A stretch of DNA of 64,000 nt from the NCBI GenBank assembly GCA_964516435.1, contig CAZEZP010000076.1, positions 1-64,000 of the forward strand, written 5' to 3'. The notes under the pieces were generated by a model. The model did no database searches, was not told the origin of the DNA, and worked only from the letters and a program-made list of their open reading frames with translations. This stretch comes from HGW-17 sp964516435 (lineage in GTDB: Bacteria; Myxococcota_A; Polyangia; HGW-17). Positions 28,118 to 37,191 of the stretch are shown in pieces. The first letter of the stretch is position 1. The number at the start of each line of letters is the position of its first letter. Position numbers and translations under genes: made by a program.

Positions 28118-29779
28118 ATGCCGAACCAAAGAAAAGCCAAAATTTTGATGGTTTTGGTTTTCATCGCTTTCCTCGGGCACGTGGTGCTCTTGTTGCATCC
28201 CTTTCCGAACGTGAGGATCGATGCAGAGGATGAAAACAAGGAAATCGTAGTGGCGGGGACGTTGCATTGGGACAGGGTTTTAATTGCAAAAGGAGAGGAA
28301 ACAGAACAGGAATCTCTGCCACAGGCGGAACGTGTCCAGTTTTTTGCAGGCACGGCTGTCAATTTCTGCCTGTATCTGATTTTGATTGGCGTTCTCGCTT
28401 CATATCTGTACCGCACCAAACACAGACAGCCCACGGAAACCGGTGTTCTGCCCACCCGCATGCCGATCATCCAGAACGTCCTGATCCTCGTCTCCTTGCT
28501 GAATATTGCAAGTGCAGTTTGGATGTATATGACGGTCAAGGAAATCATGATTCCCCGATACCGAAGCATGGATATGGTCATATACATGGATATCGGCACA
28601 TATGCAGTTTTTGCCCACAGCGCTCTTCTGCTTCTGATTTCCCTGGTCCGGTTCAGCGGTACGAAAGAAACAAGGTCCGAACGTCAAAATATGGAAAAAC
28701 TGGCGGCAGTGGACGGAGCATCCGGAGATGGCGCTTCCCCCGTTTTCGAATTGACGGCACTTCAAAAAAAGAAGGATTCCAGTGCACCCGCCGATGCTTC
28801 TGCCGATGCTTCTTCTTTGCCATCGCCGGCGTTTTCAGGCTCTGCAGAAACCCGGCTGTGCGTTTCCTGTGGCAAAGTTCAGTCTGCATCGGGTCCGTTT
28901 TGCGAGGCTTGCGGTCATGCCATGGGAAAGAGTTGCCTGCATTGCGGTGCTTTTATGGATGAGGATGCCCAGTTCTGTTCCGTATGCGGCAAACCTGCAA
29001 TACGATTTTGTGCCAAGTGCCAGAAACCAGTAGACCCCCAGTCCCGGTTCTGCGAGCACTGCGGGTCTCCTGTGGGAGGCAGTGAATATGTAGAACGGGT
29101 AGAGGGTTTTATGCAAAAATTTTCATTACTTTTACCTGAATTACGTAAGGTTAAGCTATATCAATGGATAATCGTTTTAATTTTAACATTAATTGCAATA
29201 TCTTTTGGGGTGTGTTCCAAATCGGAAAAACTGGAAAAGCAAAAGATTCTTTTCTGTGCCAAAATCATGAATGACAAGGAAGTTGCATTGGCGCAACAAA
29301 ATCCTAATTTGAGAGCATGCATGAAATTGCATGAAATGAACTACGTTTTAAGTTCTTGTCTTAGAAACGATGATGCATTTGATTATTATTCATGCATATA
29401 TGAAAATATTTATGAAAGAGGCGGCGGAAAAGGCGGTGGAAAGGGTGGTGGAAAGAGAAGTGGTGAAGTAGTGAACCTGAGAAACTTTTTCAGTGTATCC
29501 ATCAGAAAGAAGAAGTGCGGGGCCTTGTATGAAAAGTTCATGACATGCGCGAAGGAGTTGGGGGATGATAACATGATGATGAAGGAAATCACGGGCGAGG
29601 GAAAGGACAAGTTCGTTTCCGAGTGCGTGAAGGAGTTCGAAAAGGCCAGGAAGATGATGGAATGTGTGGAAGAAAAATCGTGCAGCGAGTTTTTCAAGTG
29701 CGCCATCGGCATCGATCCCATCGAGTTGAAGAAGCAGGCCGACGAGATGAAGCGGAATCTGGATATGTCGAATGATTAA
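28118..29779 (+). CDS. Membrane protein with three zinc ribbons and a Cys-rich helical C-terminal domain
   Basis: A 553-aa protein with an ATG at 28118, 16 bases after the previous stop, preceded by GAGGCAGGGGGG. The N-terminal half has about four membrane helices (MVLVFIAFLGHVVLLL, FCLYLILIGVLASYLY, VLILVSLLNIASAVWMY, AVFAHSALLLLISLV). A Ser/Ala linker leads to three tandem zinc ribbons from about residue 245 (CVSCGKVQSASGPFCEACG; CLHCGAFMDEDAQFCSVCG; CAKCQKPVDPQSRFCEHCG). A fifth helix (WIIVLILTLIAISFGVCS, about 347-366) follows, then a Gly-Lys linker (GGGKGGGKGGGK) and a helical domain with spaced Cys pairs (CGALYEKFMTCAKEL, CVKEFEKARKMMECVEEKSC). The ribbons are probably cytoplasmic and the Cys-rich domain external. 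I recognise no named family. Confidence 0.8.
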   Translation: MPNQRKAKILMVLVFIAFLGHVVLLLHPFPNVRIDAEDENKEIVVAGTLHWDRVLIAKGEETEQESLPQAERVQFFAGTAVNFCLYLILIGVLASYLYRTKHRQPTETGVLPTRMPIIQNVLILVSLLNIASAVWMYMTVKEIMIPRYRSMDMVIYMDIGTYAVFAHSALLLLISLVRFSGTKETRSERQNMEKLAAVDGASGDGASPVFELTALQKKKDSSAPADASADASSLPSPAFSGSAETRLCVSCGKVQSASGPFCEACGHAMGKSCLHCGAFMDEDAQFCSVCGKPAIRFCAKCQKPVDPQSRFCEHCGSPVGGSEYVERVEGFMQKFSLLLPELRKVKLYQWIIVLILTLIAISFGVCSKSEKLEKQKILFCAKIMNDKEVALAQQNPNLRACMKLHEMNYVLSSCLRNDDAFDYYSCIYENIYERGGGKGGGKGGGKRSGEVVNLRNFFSVSIRKKKCGALYEKFMTCAKELGDDNMMMKEITGEGKDKFVSECVKEFEKARKMMECVEEKSCSEFFKCAIGIDPIELKKQADEMKRNLDMSND

Positions 29780-29919
29780 GAAATCGACGGAATGCTTCTT
29801 TTGATAAGCGGACCACCAAAAATTACATGTTGGTGGAACGTACAGCATGCATGCTATTGTAAAAATACGGCTATCGGTTTTTCAGTGAAAAAAGGTAAAT
29901 GAATGAGGGGACATTCGCC
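29780..29919. other. Convergent intergenic region with inverted repeat
   Basis: CCACCAA (29813-29819) and TTGGTGG (29830-29836) form a 7-bp stem with a 10-nt loop between two convergent genes. No T-tract follows on either side, so it would be at best a weak terminator. A GCATGCATGC palindrome lies just downstream. Confidence 0.3.
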
Positions 29920-30720
29920 TCACCCGGTGCGGGTGACGTCGAAGTGGAAGGAACGGCGCGGGCCGGCGATGGTGACCCGGATGGTGTCGTCGTCGAGGCG
30001 CGTGAAGGTGATGGCGACCTCCTTGCCGAAGGGCGTCTGGAGCGTGTAGCGGCCGGCCTGCGGGACGGGATCCTGCCAGCGCATCTGCACGGCTTCGATC
30101 TCCAGGCTCCATTGGCCGCGCGCGGTCGTCCACGTGCGGCTGCCATCCACCTGGAAGCCCGTGGCGAGGCCCTCGGGCAGGGCCTGCTGCAGACGGTCGC
30201 CCGTGCCGGTGCCGGTGCGAGCATCCGCAAGCCGAGTCCAGTTCAGGGTGTGCGTGACATGGCGGGTCATGGCCTGGGAATCCCATGTAACGGTGGCATT
30301 GCCGCTGACTTCGACGATGCCATTGGAGAACCGGGTCCACTCATGATCCACCTGTACGGTTCCCGGTTCGTTCGATGTGACGGTGATGGCATGCGAGCCG
30401 GAAAAGGTGTGCCCGCGGAAGATGCAGTTGCCTTCATGGACGCCGTAGGTGATGGTCAGGGTGCTGCCTTCGAGTTCCACCTGCGCGCAGGGAAGTTGGC
30501 TGGTGATGAAATTCCGGATTTCCTCGGCCGCCTGCTGCACGCCCTGCCCGATGGTGAACCCGGTGGCGATCTCGATGCCATTGGTTACCAGGGCTTCGGT
30601 TTGTGCGGAGATCTTGGTTTCATCGAGGGATTCCTGGGCTTCTTCTGCCGTCAGGCCTTCGGTCTGGCATCCTGCGGATAACAGGATTGCAAACAAAAGC
30701 GTGGAGAAGAATTTTTTCAT
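29920..30720 (-). CDS. Lipoprotein of unknown function
   Basis: A 266-aa protein with a strong AAAGGAGG site and a textbook lipoprotein signal (MKKFFSTLLFAILLSAGC). The first 70 mature residues are helical. The rest is beta-rich with repeated Thr-rich strands (STLTITYGVHEGNCIFRGHT, HAITVTSNEPGTVQVDHEWT, GNATVTWDSQAMTRHVTHTL). Two Cys in the middle may pair. It resembles the broad class of myxobacterial-type secreted lipoproteins, but I do not recognise a family. It is followed by a convergent gene and lies 159 bases downstream of the TonB receptor on the same strand, so it may form the end of that cluster or have its own promoter. Confidence 0.75.
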   Translation of the reverse strand: MKKFFSTLLFAILLSAGCQTEGLTAEEAQESLDETKISAQTEALVTNGIEIATGFTIGQGVQQAAEEIRNFITSQLPCAQVELEGSTLTITYGVHEGNCIFRGHTFSGSHAITVTSNEPGTVQVDHEWTRFSNGIVEVSGNATVTWDSQAMTRHVTHTLNWTRLADARTGTGTGDRLQQALPEGLATGFQVDGSRTWTTARGQWSLEIEAVQMRWQDPVPQAGRYTLQTPFGKEVAITFTRLDDDTIRVTIAGPRRSFHFDVTRTG

Positions 30721-30879
30721 GGTACGCCTCCTTTTCGTGATGGAAAATCTCCGAAAAATAATCGGTTGTATATCGATTCATTGCATACCATGAAAATTGG
30801 AAATAGCAATCGATTTTTCGGGTGTGAACCGAAAATCCTTTGTTCGAGCGTTTCAATATCCGGGAAATGCCGGGAGGGA

Positions 30880-33240
30880 CTAGAAGTAGATTTTCGAGTT
30901 GGCGAAGAAGTAGAAGCGCTGGCCCTTGGTGGGAACGGTTTCGGTGGTGGCGGCCAGGTCGTTGAAGTAGTCGCCCGTGTAGTAACTCTGCGTATCGAGC
31001 AGGTTGTAAGTCATGAGCGAGAATTCGGCCTTGTGGCGCGCCAGTTCGGTTGTGTAGCGGAAGCCGAGGTTGACGATGCCGGCGGCCGGGATTTTTTCAT
31101 AGGCCAGCCAGGACGCCTTGGACGACGTGGTGCTCTCGTCCATGACGCGGTTGGGGTCCTCGAAGGCGCCGATGACCTGCAGGTTGGTGATGAAGTCGAA
31201 GTTTTTGGCCAGTTTCAGCACGGAGGCGAAATTGAGCCACTGGTTGGGCACGGAGCGGTTCATGCCGCCGTCGATCGAGGAGGCGCCCCACATGGTGTTG
31301 AAGGAATAGCCCAGATAGAAGTTGTGCCCGCCTTGCAGGTACAGGCGCAGCAGGCCCTCCACCGCGTGGATCCAGCGTTCGCCCGAGTTGTAGTACTGGT
31401 TCTGGTTGATGCGGATGGTGTCGGTGAGCGTGATGTAACTGTAGTTCAGACGGAAGGACAGTTCCTGGATGCGGCCCTTGTTCTTGACCAGCAGGCCGTT
31501 GACCTCGGTCTGGATGGCGGAGGAGCGTTCGACCTTCAGATCCGGATCGGGCGCGTACACGATGGTGTTGGGGTTGGTGGACAGGTTGAAGTACACGGGC
31601 TGTCGGAAGCCGGTGAGGTAATTGACCTTCCAGAACCAGTCTTTGGCCAGCGGCGTGACCAGGGAAACGGCGGGCAGCAGCACCGGCTTCTGGGGCGAGG
31701 AACCGGCCGGTCCAACCTGGAACCGCAGACCGGTGTCGAAGATGATGCGGTTTTCGAAGCGGTGCTGGAAAGAGGCGAACGTGCCCATGATCAGGCGGTC
31801 GGTTTCGTACATGTAGGTCTGGCGGCAGTTGGCCACATACGAGGAAGACGCCGGATCGTTGGGGTCGTAGACGGGAATGCCGTCGCCGTTGACGTCGTGA
31901 TAGGGGCAGAGCATGGGGAGTTTGCCATATTCGAGGTAGCCTTGGCCGTCCAGGGGTGCGAGCAGTTTGAAGGTGGACTCGCCCAGGTATTCATAGAACG
32001 ACTCGGCGCCGAACAGCAGACGGGTGCGGCGGGCCAGCGCCCAGTCGAAATCGAACGAAACGCCACCGCGCATGACCGAGGAATCGTGCGTGAACGACAG
32101 GCCGTTGAAGGTGCCTTCCACCACGGGCAGCAGGGGGAGCACCTGGGCGCGGCTGATCTGCGTCAGGTACAGTTTCACGTCCATGCCCACCGAGTCGTCC
32201 AGCAGGCGGTCGCGAAAGCGCAGGGCGGCGAAGCGATCCAGTGCGTCCCAGTTGTTGTAGCGCACGCCGGCGGCCGGCGAAAGCGTGCTCATGGGAGAAG
32301 AATACAGCGTCAGCGGCATGCGCAGGTGCCCGGAGAAGCCCGGGAACTGCAGGTACGGAAACGCCCACTGCAGGTTCCATTTCTTGTACTCGATCTTGCC
32401 GTTGAACGTGCCGTAGAAGTTCATGGGCACCAGGGACGCCAGTTCGTCCACCTGGCCGTACTGGATGGGGCTGTTGGGCTGCGGCGAGGAGGCATACAGG
32501 CGGATGGGCATCATCTCGTACTTGGGGCCGCGGAAGAACTCCACGCTGGTGTGAAGGAAGAGTTTCAGGTCGCCGTAGGCCTGTCCGAGCATGCCATAGG
32601 TGCGGAACACGTCCTGGTCGCCGGGGCCGGTGCCGCCGCCCACGCCCAGTTGCACGCCGTTGATGTCGTCGGCGCCCTTGGTGATGATGGAGGCGATGCC
32701 CAGAAACGAGTTGGCGCCCCAGAGCACGCCGCCCGGAGAACTCATGAACTCGATGCGCTTGACCGTCTCGAGCGGATAGCGGCGCAGGTTGGCCATGCCG
32801 TTCCAGATGGAGTCGAACAGGCTGATGCCGTCCTGCACCACGAGGATGCCCTGGCTTAAGCCGTTGCTGGTGATGAGGGGAAGGGAATCGTACTGGGCGT
32901 TGGCCCCGAGCACGCTGGGGACGAACTGGAAGGCGCCCATGAGGTGGCGGAAGCCGTAGTCGTTGATGTCGTCCTCGGTGAAGATCGTGATGACGGCGGG
33001 GGCCTCCTGGACCGTGGTTTCGCCCTTGGTGGCGCTCTGGACCATGCGGCGCAGGCGCAGCATCTTGTCGGCTTCCTCGGTGTCCCTGGTTTCGGCCGAG
33101 GGCAGTTCCTCGAGCTCCATGTCGTCATCCGAGGGAACGAACAGCGGATTGTCGGGAGCCGGGGCGTTCTGGGCCCGCGCCGGCGCGCCGAAAACCGCAA
33201 GACCAATCATCAGGCAGGAAAGGAAAACGACGCTTCTCAC
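30880..33240 (-). CDS. TonB-dependent outer-membrane receptor
   Basis: A 786-aa protein with a signal peptide (MRSVVFLSCLMIGLAVFGAPARA), an acidic N-terminal linker, then a plug domain (about 80-210) with APAVITIFTEDDINDYGFRHL, GILVVQDGISLFDS, LETVKRIEFMSSPGGVLWGANSFLGIASIITK, all typical plug motifs. The remainder is a 22-strand-type barrel rich in aromatic girdles and ends with a terminal Phe (FFANSKIYF), as outer-membrane barrels do. The substrate is unknown; no siderophore or B12 genes are adjacent. It lies 11 bases after an OmpA/TSP3 gene and downstream of two lipoproteins, a tight four-gene set suggesting one uptake or surface complex. Confidence 0.92.
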   Translation of the reverse strand: MRSVVFLSCLMIGLAVFGAPARAQNAPAPDNPLFVPSDDDMELEELPSAETRDTEEADKMLRLRRMVQSATKGETTVQEAPAVITIFTEDDINDYGFRHLMGAFQFVPSVLGANAQYDSLPLITSNGLSQGILVVQDGISLFDSIWNGMANLRRYPLETVKRIEFMSSPGGVLWGANSFLGIASIITKGADDINGVQLGVGGGTGPGDQDVFRTYGMLGQAYGDLKLFLHTSVEFFRGPKYEMMPIRLYASSPQPNSPIQYGQVDELASLVPMNFYGTFNGKIEYKKWNLQWAFPYLQFPGFSGHLRMPLTLYSSPMSTLSPAAGVRYNNWDALDRFAALRFRDRLLDDSVGMDVKLYLTQISRAQVLPLLPVVEGTFNGLSFTHDSSVMRGGVSFDFDWALARRTRLLFGAESFYEYLGESTFKLLAPLDGQGYLEYGKLPMLCPYHDVNGDGIPVYDPNDPASSSYVANCRQTYMYETDRLIMGTFASFQHRFENRIIFDTGLRFQVGPAGSSPQKPVLLPAVSLVTPLAKDWFWKVNYLTGFRQPVYFNLSTNPNTIVYAPDPDLKVERSSAIQTEVNGLLVKNKGRIQELSFRLNYSYITLTDTIRINQNQYYNSGERWIHAVEGLLRLYLQGGHNFYLGYSFNTMWGASSIDGGMNRSVPNQWLNFASVLKLAKNFDFITNLQVIGAFEDPNRVMDESTTSSKASWLAYEKIPAAGIVNLGFRYTTELARHKAEFSLMTYNLLDTQSYYTGDYFNDLAATTETVPTKGQRFYFFANSKIYF

Positions 33241-33251
33241 GGGTCACCCCC

Positions 33252-34994
33252 TCACTGATGCACGAGAATGAATTCGACCCGGGTGTTGGCGGCACGATTT
33301 TCCGGAGTCGTGTTGGGTTTGATGGGGAACTTGCCGCCGTAGCCCACGCCCTGCACCCGCACCGGCGATACGCCCTTGGAAATCAGGAAGGCGCGGATGG
33401 CCGCGGCCCGGGCGTTGGAAAGCCTGAGGTCTTCGGCCGGCTTCCTGGTGGCCGCCACGTGCACCTCGATGCGCACCAGGCGGATCTGCGGGGAGGCCTT
33501 GAGTTGGTTGGCCAGTTCCAGAAGGACCGGCAGGCTCGCCTGTGCGAGTTTGTCGGTGTTGCCCTCGAAGGCGATGGTGCCCGGCGGAACCACCTTGCCG
33601 TCCACGATGTTCACGCGGATGCCCACGTCCGGACAGCCGGCCAGCGACGCCTCGCCGGCTTCGTCCGGGCACTTGTCCTGATCGTCGGGGATGCCGTCGG
33701 CGTCGCGATCCCGCACGGGGCAGCCGTCGAAGCGGGCCGTTCCCTTCTCGTTGGGGCAGCGATCCTGGGCGTCGGGGATGCCATCGGCGTCGTTGTCGAG
33801 ATCCGGGCAGCCGTCCTCGTCGGCGAAAGCGTCCTCGTCCTCCGGCTCGTTGGTGCACTTGTCCTGCCCATCGGCGAGGCCGTCCTGATCGTTGTCGGGA
33901 TCGGGGCAACCGTCGTCGTCCTCGAAGTTATCCTTGTCCTCGACCAGTTTCGGGCATTGATCCTCATCATCGGGGATGCCGTCGCCGTCGGTGTCGATTG
34001 TTTTTCGTTCCACGACCTTCTCGGAGGCGGTCCACACCAGTTGCGCACCCGCGCGCAGATCCGTTCCGCGGCCGTAATCGTCGTTCATGCCGGCGCCCGA
34101 GCCGGCGAACACGGTGAGATGCATGTCCGGCTTGGCTTTCCATGTCACGCCGGCCAGCGCCTCGGTGGGAGCGTCGATGGCCTTCTCGTCGGAAAGCGGA
34201 ACGAAGCGCGAGAAAGCCACCAGCACATCGAAGACGGGGGTCATGCGCCAGCGCAGTCCCACCTGTCCCTGCACTTCCGGTCCGGCCGCGAGCATGGTCA
34301 CGGTTTCGTCCGTGGGACGGGCAATCGTGTGCTCCCTGCGCCAGAGATAGCCCACATTGGCCAGCACCTGCAGGGAGCGGGAACCGAAGCCCAGCAGCAG
34401 CACGGGCTTGACCGTGACGCCTTCTTCGCCGGCGAAGACTTCCTCCACGCCGAACGGAAGCGTCAAGTTCACGCCCAGCCCGGCGCCGAAGCCGCCTGCC
34501 GAAAGTAGATGGACCTTGAGGAAGAGCGCCGGGTCTCCCGGAACGCTCGTGGGCACGTTGCCGCGCATGGTGGTCAGGGGATCGTTGGCCGTGAATCCCC
34601 AATCCTGCGACCGGTTGAACGCCATGCCCGGCCCCATCCGGAAGAAGGGCAGGTTCAGGGACAGTTGCAGCCGGCGCGTGAGTCCCAGCGTGGACTGGAA
34701 ATCGAACGCGTTGGAAAAGCGCAGCGCGCGCGCGTTCACGTCGGCGATGGGATCGGCGAAGGCCAGCCGCATGGGTGCCCACGCATAGTCGTAGCCGAAT
34801 ACCAGGGAGAGGCTGTAGGGCGCCAGCACCTCCGGGGCGTCCAGCGACAGGAATCCCATGGAATCATGCGCGGGCTGATACGTCTGCGAGGGAATCCCGC
34901 GGTGCCGGTCCGCCCGGGCCGGCGCCGCCGAGACGGCCGCGAGCACGAACACGCAGAACCCGGCGTACGAACGAAGGAAGAATGGAATTTTCAT
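33252..34994 (-). CDS. OmpA-family protein with four thrombospondin type-3 repeats
   Basis: A 580-aa exported protein (signal MKIPFFLRSYAGFCVFVLAAVSAAPARA). Residues about 40-330 form a membrane-barrel-like domain with many strand patterns. At about 335-455 are four Ca-binding TSP3 repeats (DTDGDGIPDDEDQCP, DNDQDGLADGQDKC, DNDADGIPDAQDRCP, DRDADGIPDDQDKCP). The C-terminus is an OmpA peptidoglycan-binding domain (IAFEGNTDKLAQASLPVLLE, RLVRIEVHVAATRK, LRLSNARAAAIRAFLI, VGYGGKFPIKPNTTPENRAANTRVEF). This barrel, TSP3 and OmpA architecture is common in deltaproteobacterial-type genomes. Gaps to both neighbours are 11 and 3 bases, so it is surely co-transcribed with them. Confidence 0.9.
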   Translation of the reverse strand: MKIPFFLRSYAGFCVFVLAAVSAAPARADRHRGIPSQTYQPAHDSMGFLSLDAPEVLAPYSLSLVFGYDYAWAPMRLAFADPIADVNARALRFSNAFDFQSTLGLTRRLQLSLNLPFFRMGPGMAFNRSQDWGFTANDPLTTMRGNVPTSVPGDPALFLKVHLLSAGGFGAGLGVNLTLPFGVEEVFAGEEGVTVKPVLLLGFGSRSLQVLANVGYLWRREHTIARPTDETVTMLAAGPEVQGQVGLRWRMTPVFDVLVAFSRFVPLSDEKAIDAPTEALAGVTWKAKPDMHLTVFAGSGAGMNDDYGRGTDLRAGAQLVWTASEKVVERKTIDTDGDGIPDDEDQCPKLVEDKDNFEDDDGCPDPDNDQDGLADGQDKCTNEPEDEDAFADEDGCPDLDNDADGIPDAQDRCPNEKGTARFDGCPVRDRDADGIPDDQDKCPDEAGEASLAGCPDVGIRVNIVDGKVVPPGTIAFEGNTDKLAQASLPVLLELANQLKASPQIRLVRIEVHVAATRKPAEDLRLSNARAAAIRAFLISKGVSPVRVQGVGYGGKFPIKPNTTPENRAANTRVEFILVHQ

Positions 34995-34997
34995 GGC

Positions 34998-36131
34998 TTA
35001 GTCCTGCCCCCGGTTGTTGAGGCTGATGCCGTCCACGTATTCCACGAACATGGTTTTCTGGGCCGAACCGCCCTGCAGGCTCTTGGGAAATTCCATCTGC
35101 CACTCGTTGCAGCGCGAATCCGGAACGTTCATGTCGCACAGGCCGAAGTAGTTGGTCAGTTCCGCACCGAAATAGAGCACCGTGCCGGTGTCCGAGGTAT
35201 ACGCGCGTTCGGTGCCCGGCGTGAGCACGGTCAGCCGGTTGTTGTTGTCTTTATCCAAGAAAGCCATGCGGTTGGCGGGAATCTTGAAGTTGGTGCCCCA
35301 GTAGGGAACCACGCCATCGATCAACTGGCCGCTGGTCTTTTCGCGGTAGATGCCGATCCACGTGCCGCAGTTGTAGATGTCGCCCAGGGAGCAGGCCGTG
35401 TCGATGAAGCCGGCCGGCAGGGCAGCGGCAAAGTCTTCCAGTTGCTGCTTGGTGATGATGACGCCGAAGGAATTCTCGATGTTGACGTTGGGGGAAGCCT
35501 TGTACGCATAGCCCGTGAAGGGGAACAGCACGGGATCGGAGCCGGGCGTCCAGCCCTTGTCGCGCACCACCAGCCCCACGTAGCCCTGCGAGGGGACGGA
35601 GATGTTGGTGGCGATGTAGGCGCCCGTGTCGGGGTCGATGTCGGCCGTGCCAAGCGGAACGGCCGAGGAGCCCACGGCCGCGTATTCCAGCGGGTCATAG
35701 AACACGATTTCCAGTTGGGAGAGCAGTTCAGGGTCCCTCACCTCGGTGGTGAGGAACTTGGTGGGATCTGCCGGGTCGATAAGGTAGCGCAGCCGGCCGT
35801 TGATGCAGATGGGGCCCGTGCTGGGCGGGCATTCCGGCAGTTCGGGTTCGCCGGTGCTCACGCAGGTGAATTCGGTGTGCTCGTCGTTCCATACCACCTC
35901 CGTGCCGCGTCCGCAGACGGCCTCGGGATCCACGAAGCACTGGGCGAGTTCGCTGTTCCAGTGGGAACCCGGGGCGCACAGGTGCGGGCCGCCGGTGGCA
36001 TCCGGAAAGTTCAGCGCCACGCAGGTGCCGTTGCGCTCCACCGTTCCCTCGCCGCATTCGATGGTGTGGCAGGAGACGGCGGCAAGCCCGAAGGTGACGA
36101 AACCGAGAATCAGGACGACATTGCGAACCAT
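34998..36131 (-). CDS. Lipoprotein of unknown function
   Basis: A 377-aa protein. The ATG at 36131 was chosen for its GGAGG and its signal peptide ending FGLAAVSC. The N-terminal third is Cys-rich (HTIECGEGTVERNGTCVAL, CAPGSHWNSELAQCF, CGRGTEVVWNDEHTEFTCV) in an EGF/sushi-like spacing that implies disulfides. The rest is beta-rich with a possible carboxypeptidase-regulatory-like stretch (VPLGTADIDPDTGAYIATNISVPSQGYVGLVV). It follows a second lipoprotein 27 bases upstream and is 3 bases from the OmpA/TSP3 gene. It is likely an outer-membrane partner of the TonB receptor (inference). Confidence 0.75.
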   Translation of the reverse strand: MVRNVVLILGFVTFGLAAVSCHTIECGEGTVERNGTCVALNFPDATGGPHLCAPGSHWNSELAQCFVDPEAVCGRGTEVVWNDEHTEFTCVSTGEPELPECPPSTGPICINGRLRYLIDPADPTKFLTTEVRDPELLSQLEIVFYDPLEYAAVGSSAVPLGTADIDPDTGAYIATNISVPSQGYVGLVVRDKGWTPGSDPVLFPFTGYAYKASPNVNIENSFGVIITKQQLEDFAAALPAGFIDTACSLGDIYNCGTWIGIYREKTSGQLIDGVVPYWGTNFKIPANRMAFLDKDNNNRLTVLTPGTERAYTSDTGTVLYFGAELTNYFGLCDMNVPDSRCNEWQMEFPKSLQGGSAQKTMFVEYVDGISLNNRGQD

Positions 36132-36158
36132 GGAGAACCTCCAGGATTGAAATTGCAA

Positions 36159-37118
36159 TTAGAACCAGACCAAGTCTTTATCAATGTTATAATAAATCGT
36201 ATATTCGAAATAAATGGAAAGGCCTTCGGGATTCACCATGAGCCCATGCCAGACGCCCTCGAAGCCTTTCTTGTCGATGTAGCCGTAGTAGCCGTTCAGT
36301 TCGCTCATCAGGATCACCTTCCCGGCGCCGGGAGGCAGATTCTTGTGGAAATTCTCGCGGCTCAGGCGGGTGGGGTCGGGTTCGGCCACGATGAAGAGCG
36401 ACGTGACCTTCTCGAGGTTGTAGTCCACCGTGAGGCTCAGTCCGCCGGTGGCCAGGTTGGTGCGCGGATCGATGCCGTCCACCACGCCGTAGTACTGGCC
36501 CGAGCGCGGCTTGGTCAACTGGTAGGGATTGGGCACGTACACATCCGGGTGGAGTTGGGCGCAGAAGGACTCCGTGGCCTCGCGGTTGAACTTCATGCGC
36601 ACGTTGCGGGTGCAGTCGGGCTCGGTGGGGCTGTCGGGCGCCAGCAGGTCCGCGCCCCACGTCCAGTAGTCGTAGCCTGGATTGGCGGTGCCGATGTCCG
36701 TGGGAGCGGCGCTCACTACGAAGAATTCCTGGCGCTCCAGTTCGGGGAACGGCGAGCGGCACATGTTGAGGTAGAAAGGTCCTTCGCCCTCGCCGTCCAC
36801 GCGGGTCTCGTCCGGCAGGAACTGCAGGCAGGGATGATGCACCTCCATCGCCGGCCGGATGAGGAAGTTGAGCAGCCGCACGGTTCCGACGCCCTCGATG
36901 CCCGCGTACAGTTCGTAATGATCCACGTAGCCGGAATCGCCGGGCTGCAACTGGACGAAGCGTTCGGTGCCCAGGATGCGCTGGCGGGTGGGCGTGACCA
37001 GCGATTCCGCATCCATGTTGGCGAAGTAGAGGTTGGCGATGATGCGCGATCCATGATAGGGCTCGCCCTGACAGGCACTGACAGCGAAAATCAACAGGAA
37101 AAATCGAAGCAGCTTCAT
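36159..37118 (-). CDS. Lipoprotein of unknown function, first gene of the TonB cassette
   Basis: A 319-aa protein with signal and lipobox FAVSAC (MKLLRFFLLIFAVSAC). The mature part is beta-rich with scattered Cys (HHPCLQFLPDE, NMCRSPFPELERQEF, DCTRNVRMKF, FCAQLHPDVYVPNPYQ) and ends in aromatic-rich strands (YYGYIDKKGFEGVWHGLMVN, IYFEYTIYYNIDKDLVWF). I do not recognise it. It opens the four-gene minus-strand cassette with a lipoprotein, OmpA/TSP3 and TonB receptor. The 310-base region upstream carries operator-like repeats and serves both directions. Confidence 0.72.
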   Translation of the reverse strand: MKLLRFFLLIFAVSACQGEPYHGSRIIANLYFANMDAESLVTPTRQRILGTERFVQLQPGDSGYVDHYELYAGIEGVGTVRLLNFLIRPAMEVHHPCLQFLPDETRVDGEGEGPFYLNMCRSPFPELERQEFFVVSAAPTDIGTANPGYDYWTWGADLLAPDSPTEPDCTRNVRMKFNREATESFCAQLHPDVYVPNPYQLTKPRSGQYYGVVDGIDPRTNLATGGLSLTVDYNLEKVTSLFIVAEPDPTRLSRENFHKNLPPGAGKVILMSELNGYYGYIDKKGFEGVWHGLMVNPEGLSIYFEYTIYYNIDKDLVWF

Positions 37119-37191
37119 GGAGCACCTAATCGGATGAAAGCACTACGAGTTCGAGACAATGAAGCACGTTTCAAGCCGTTTTTCAAGGATT

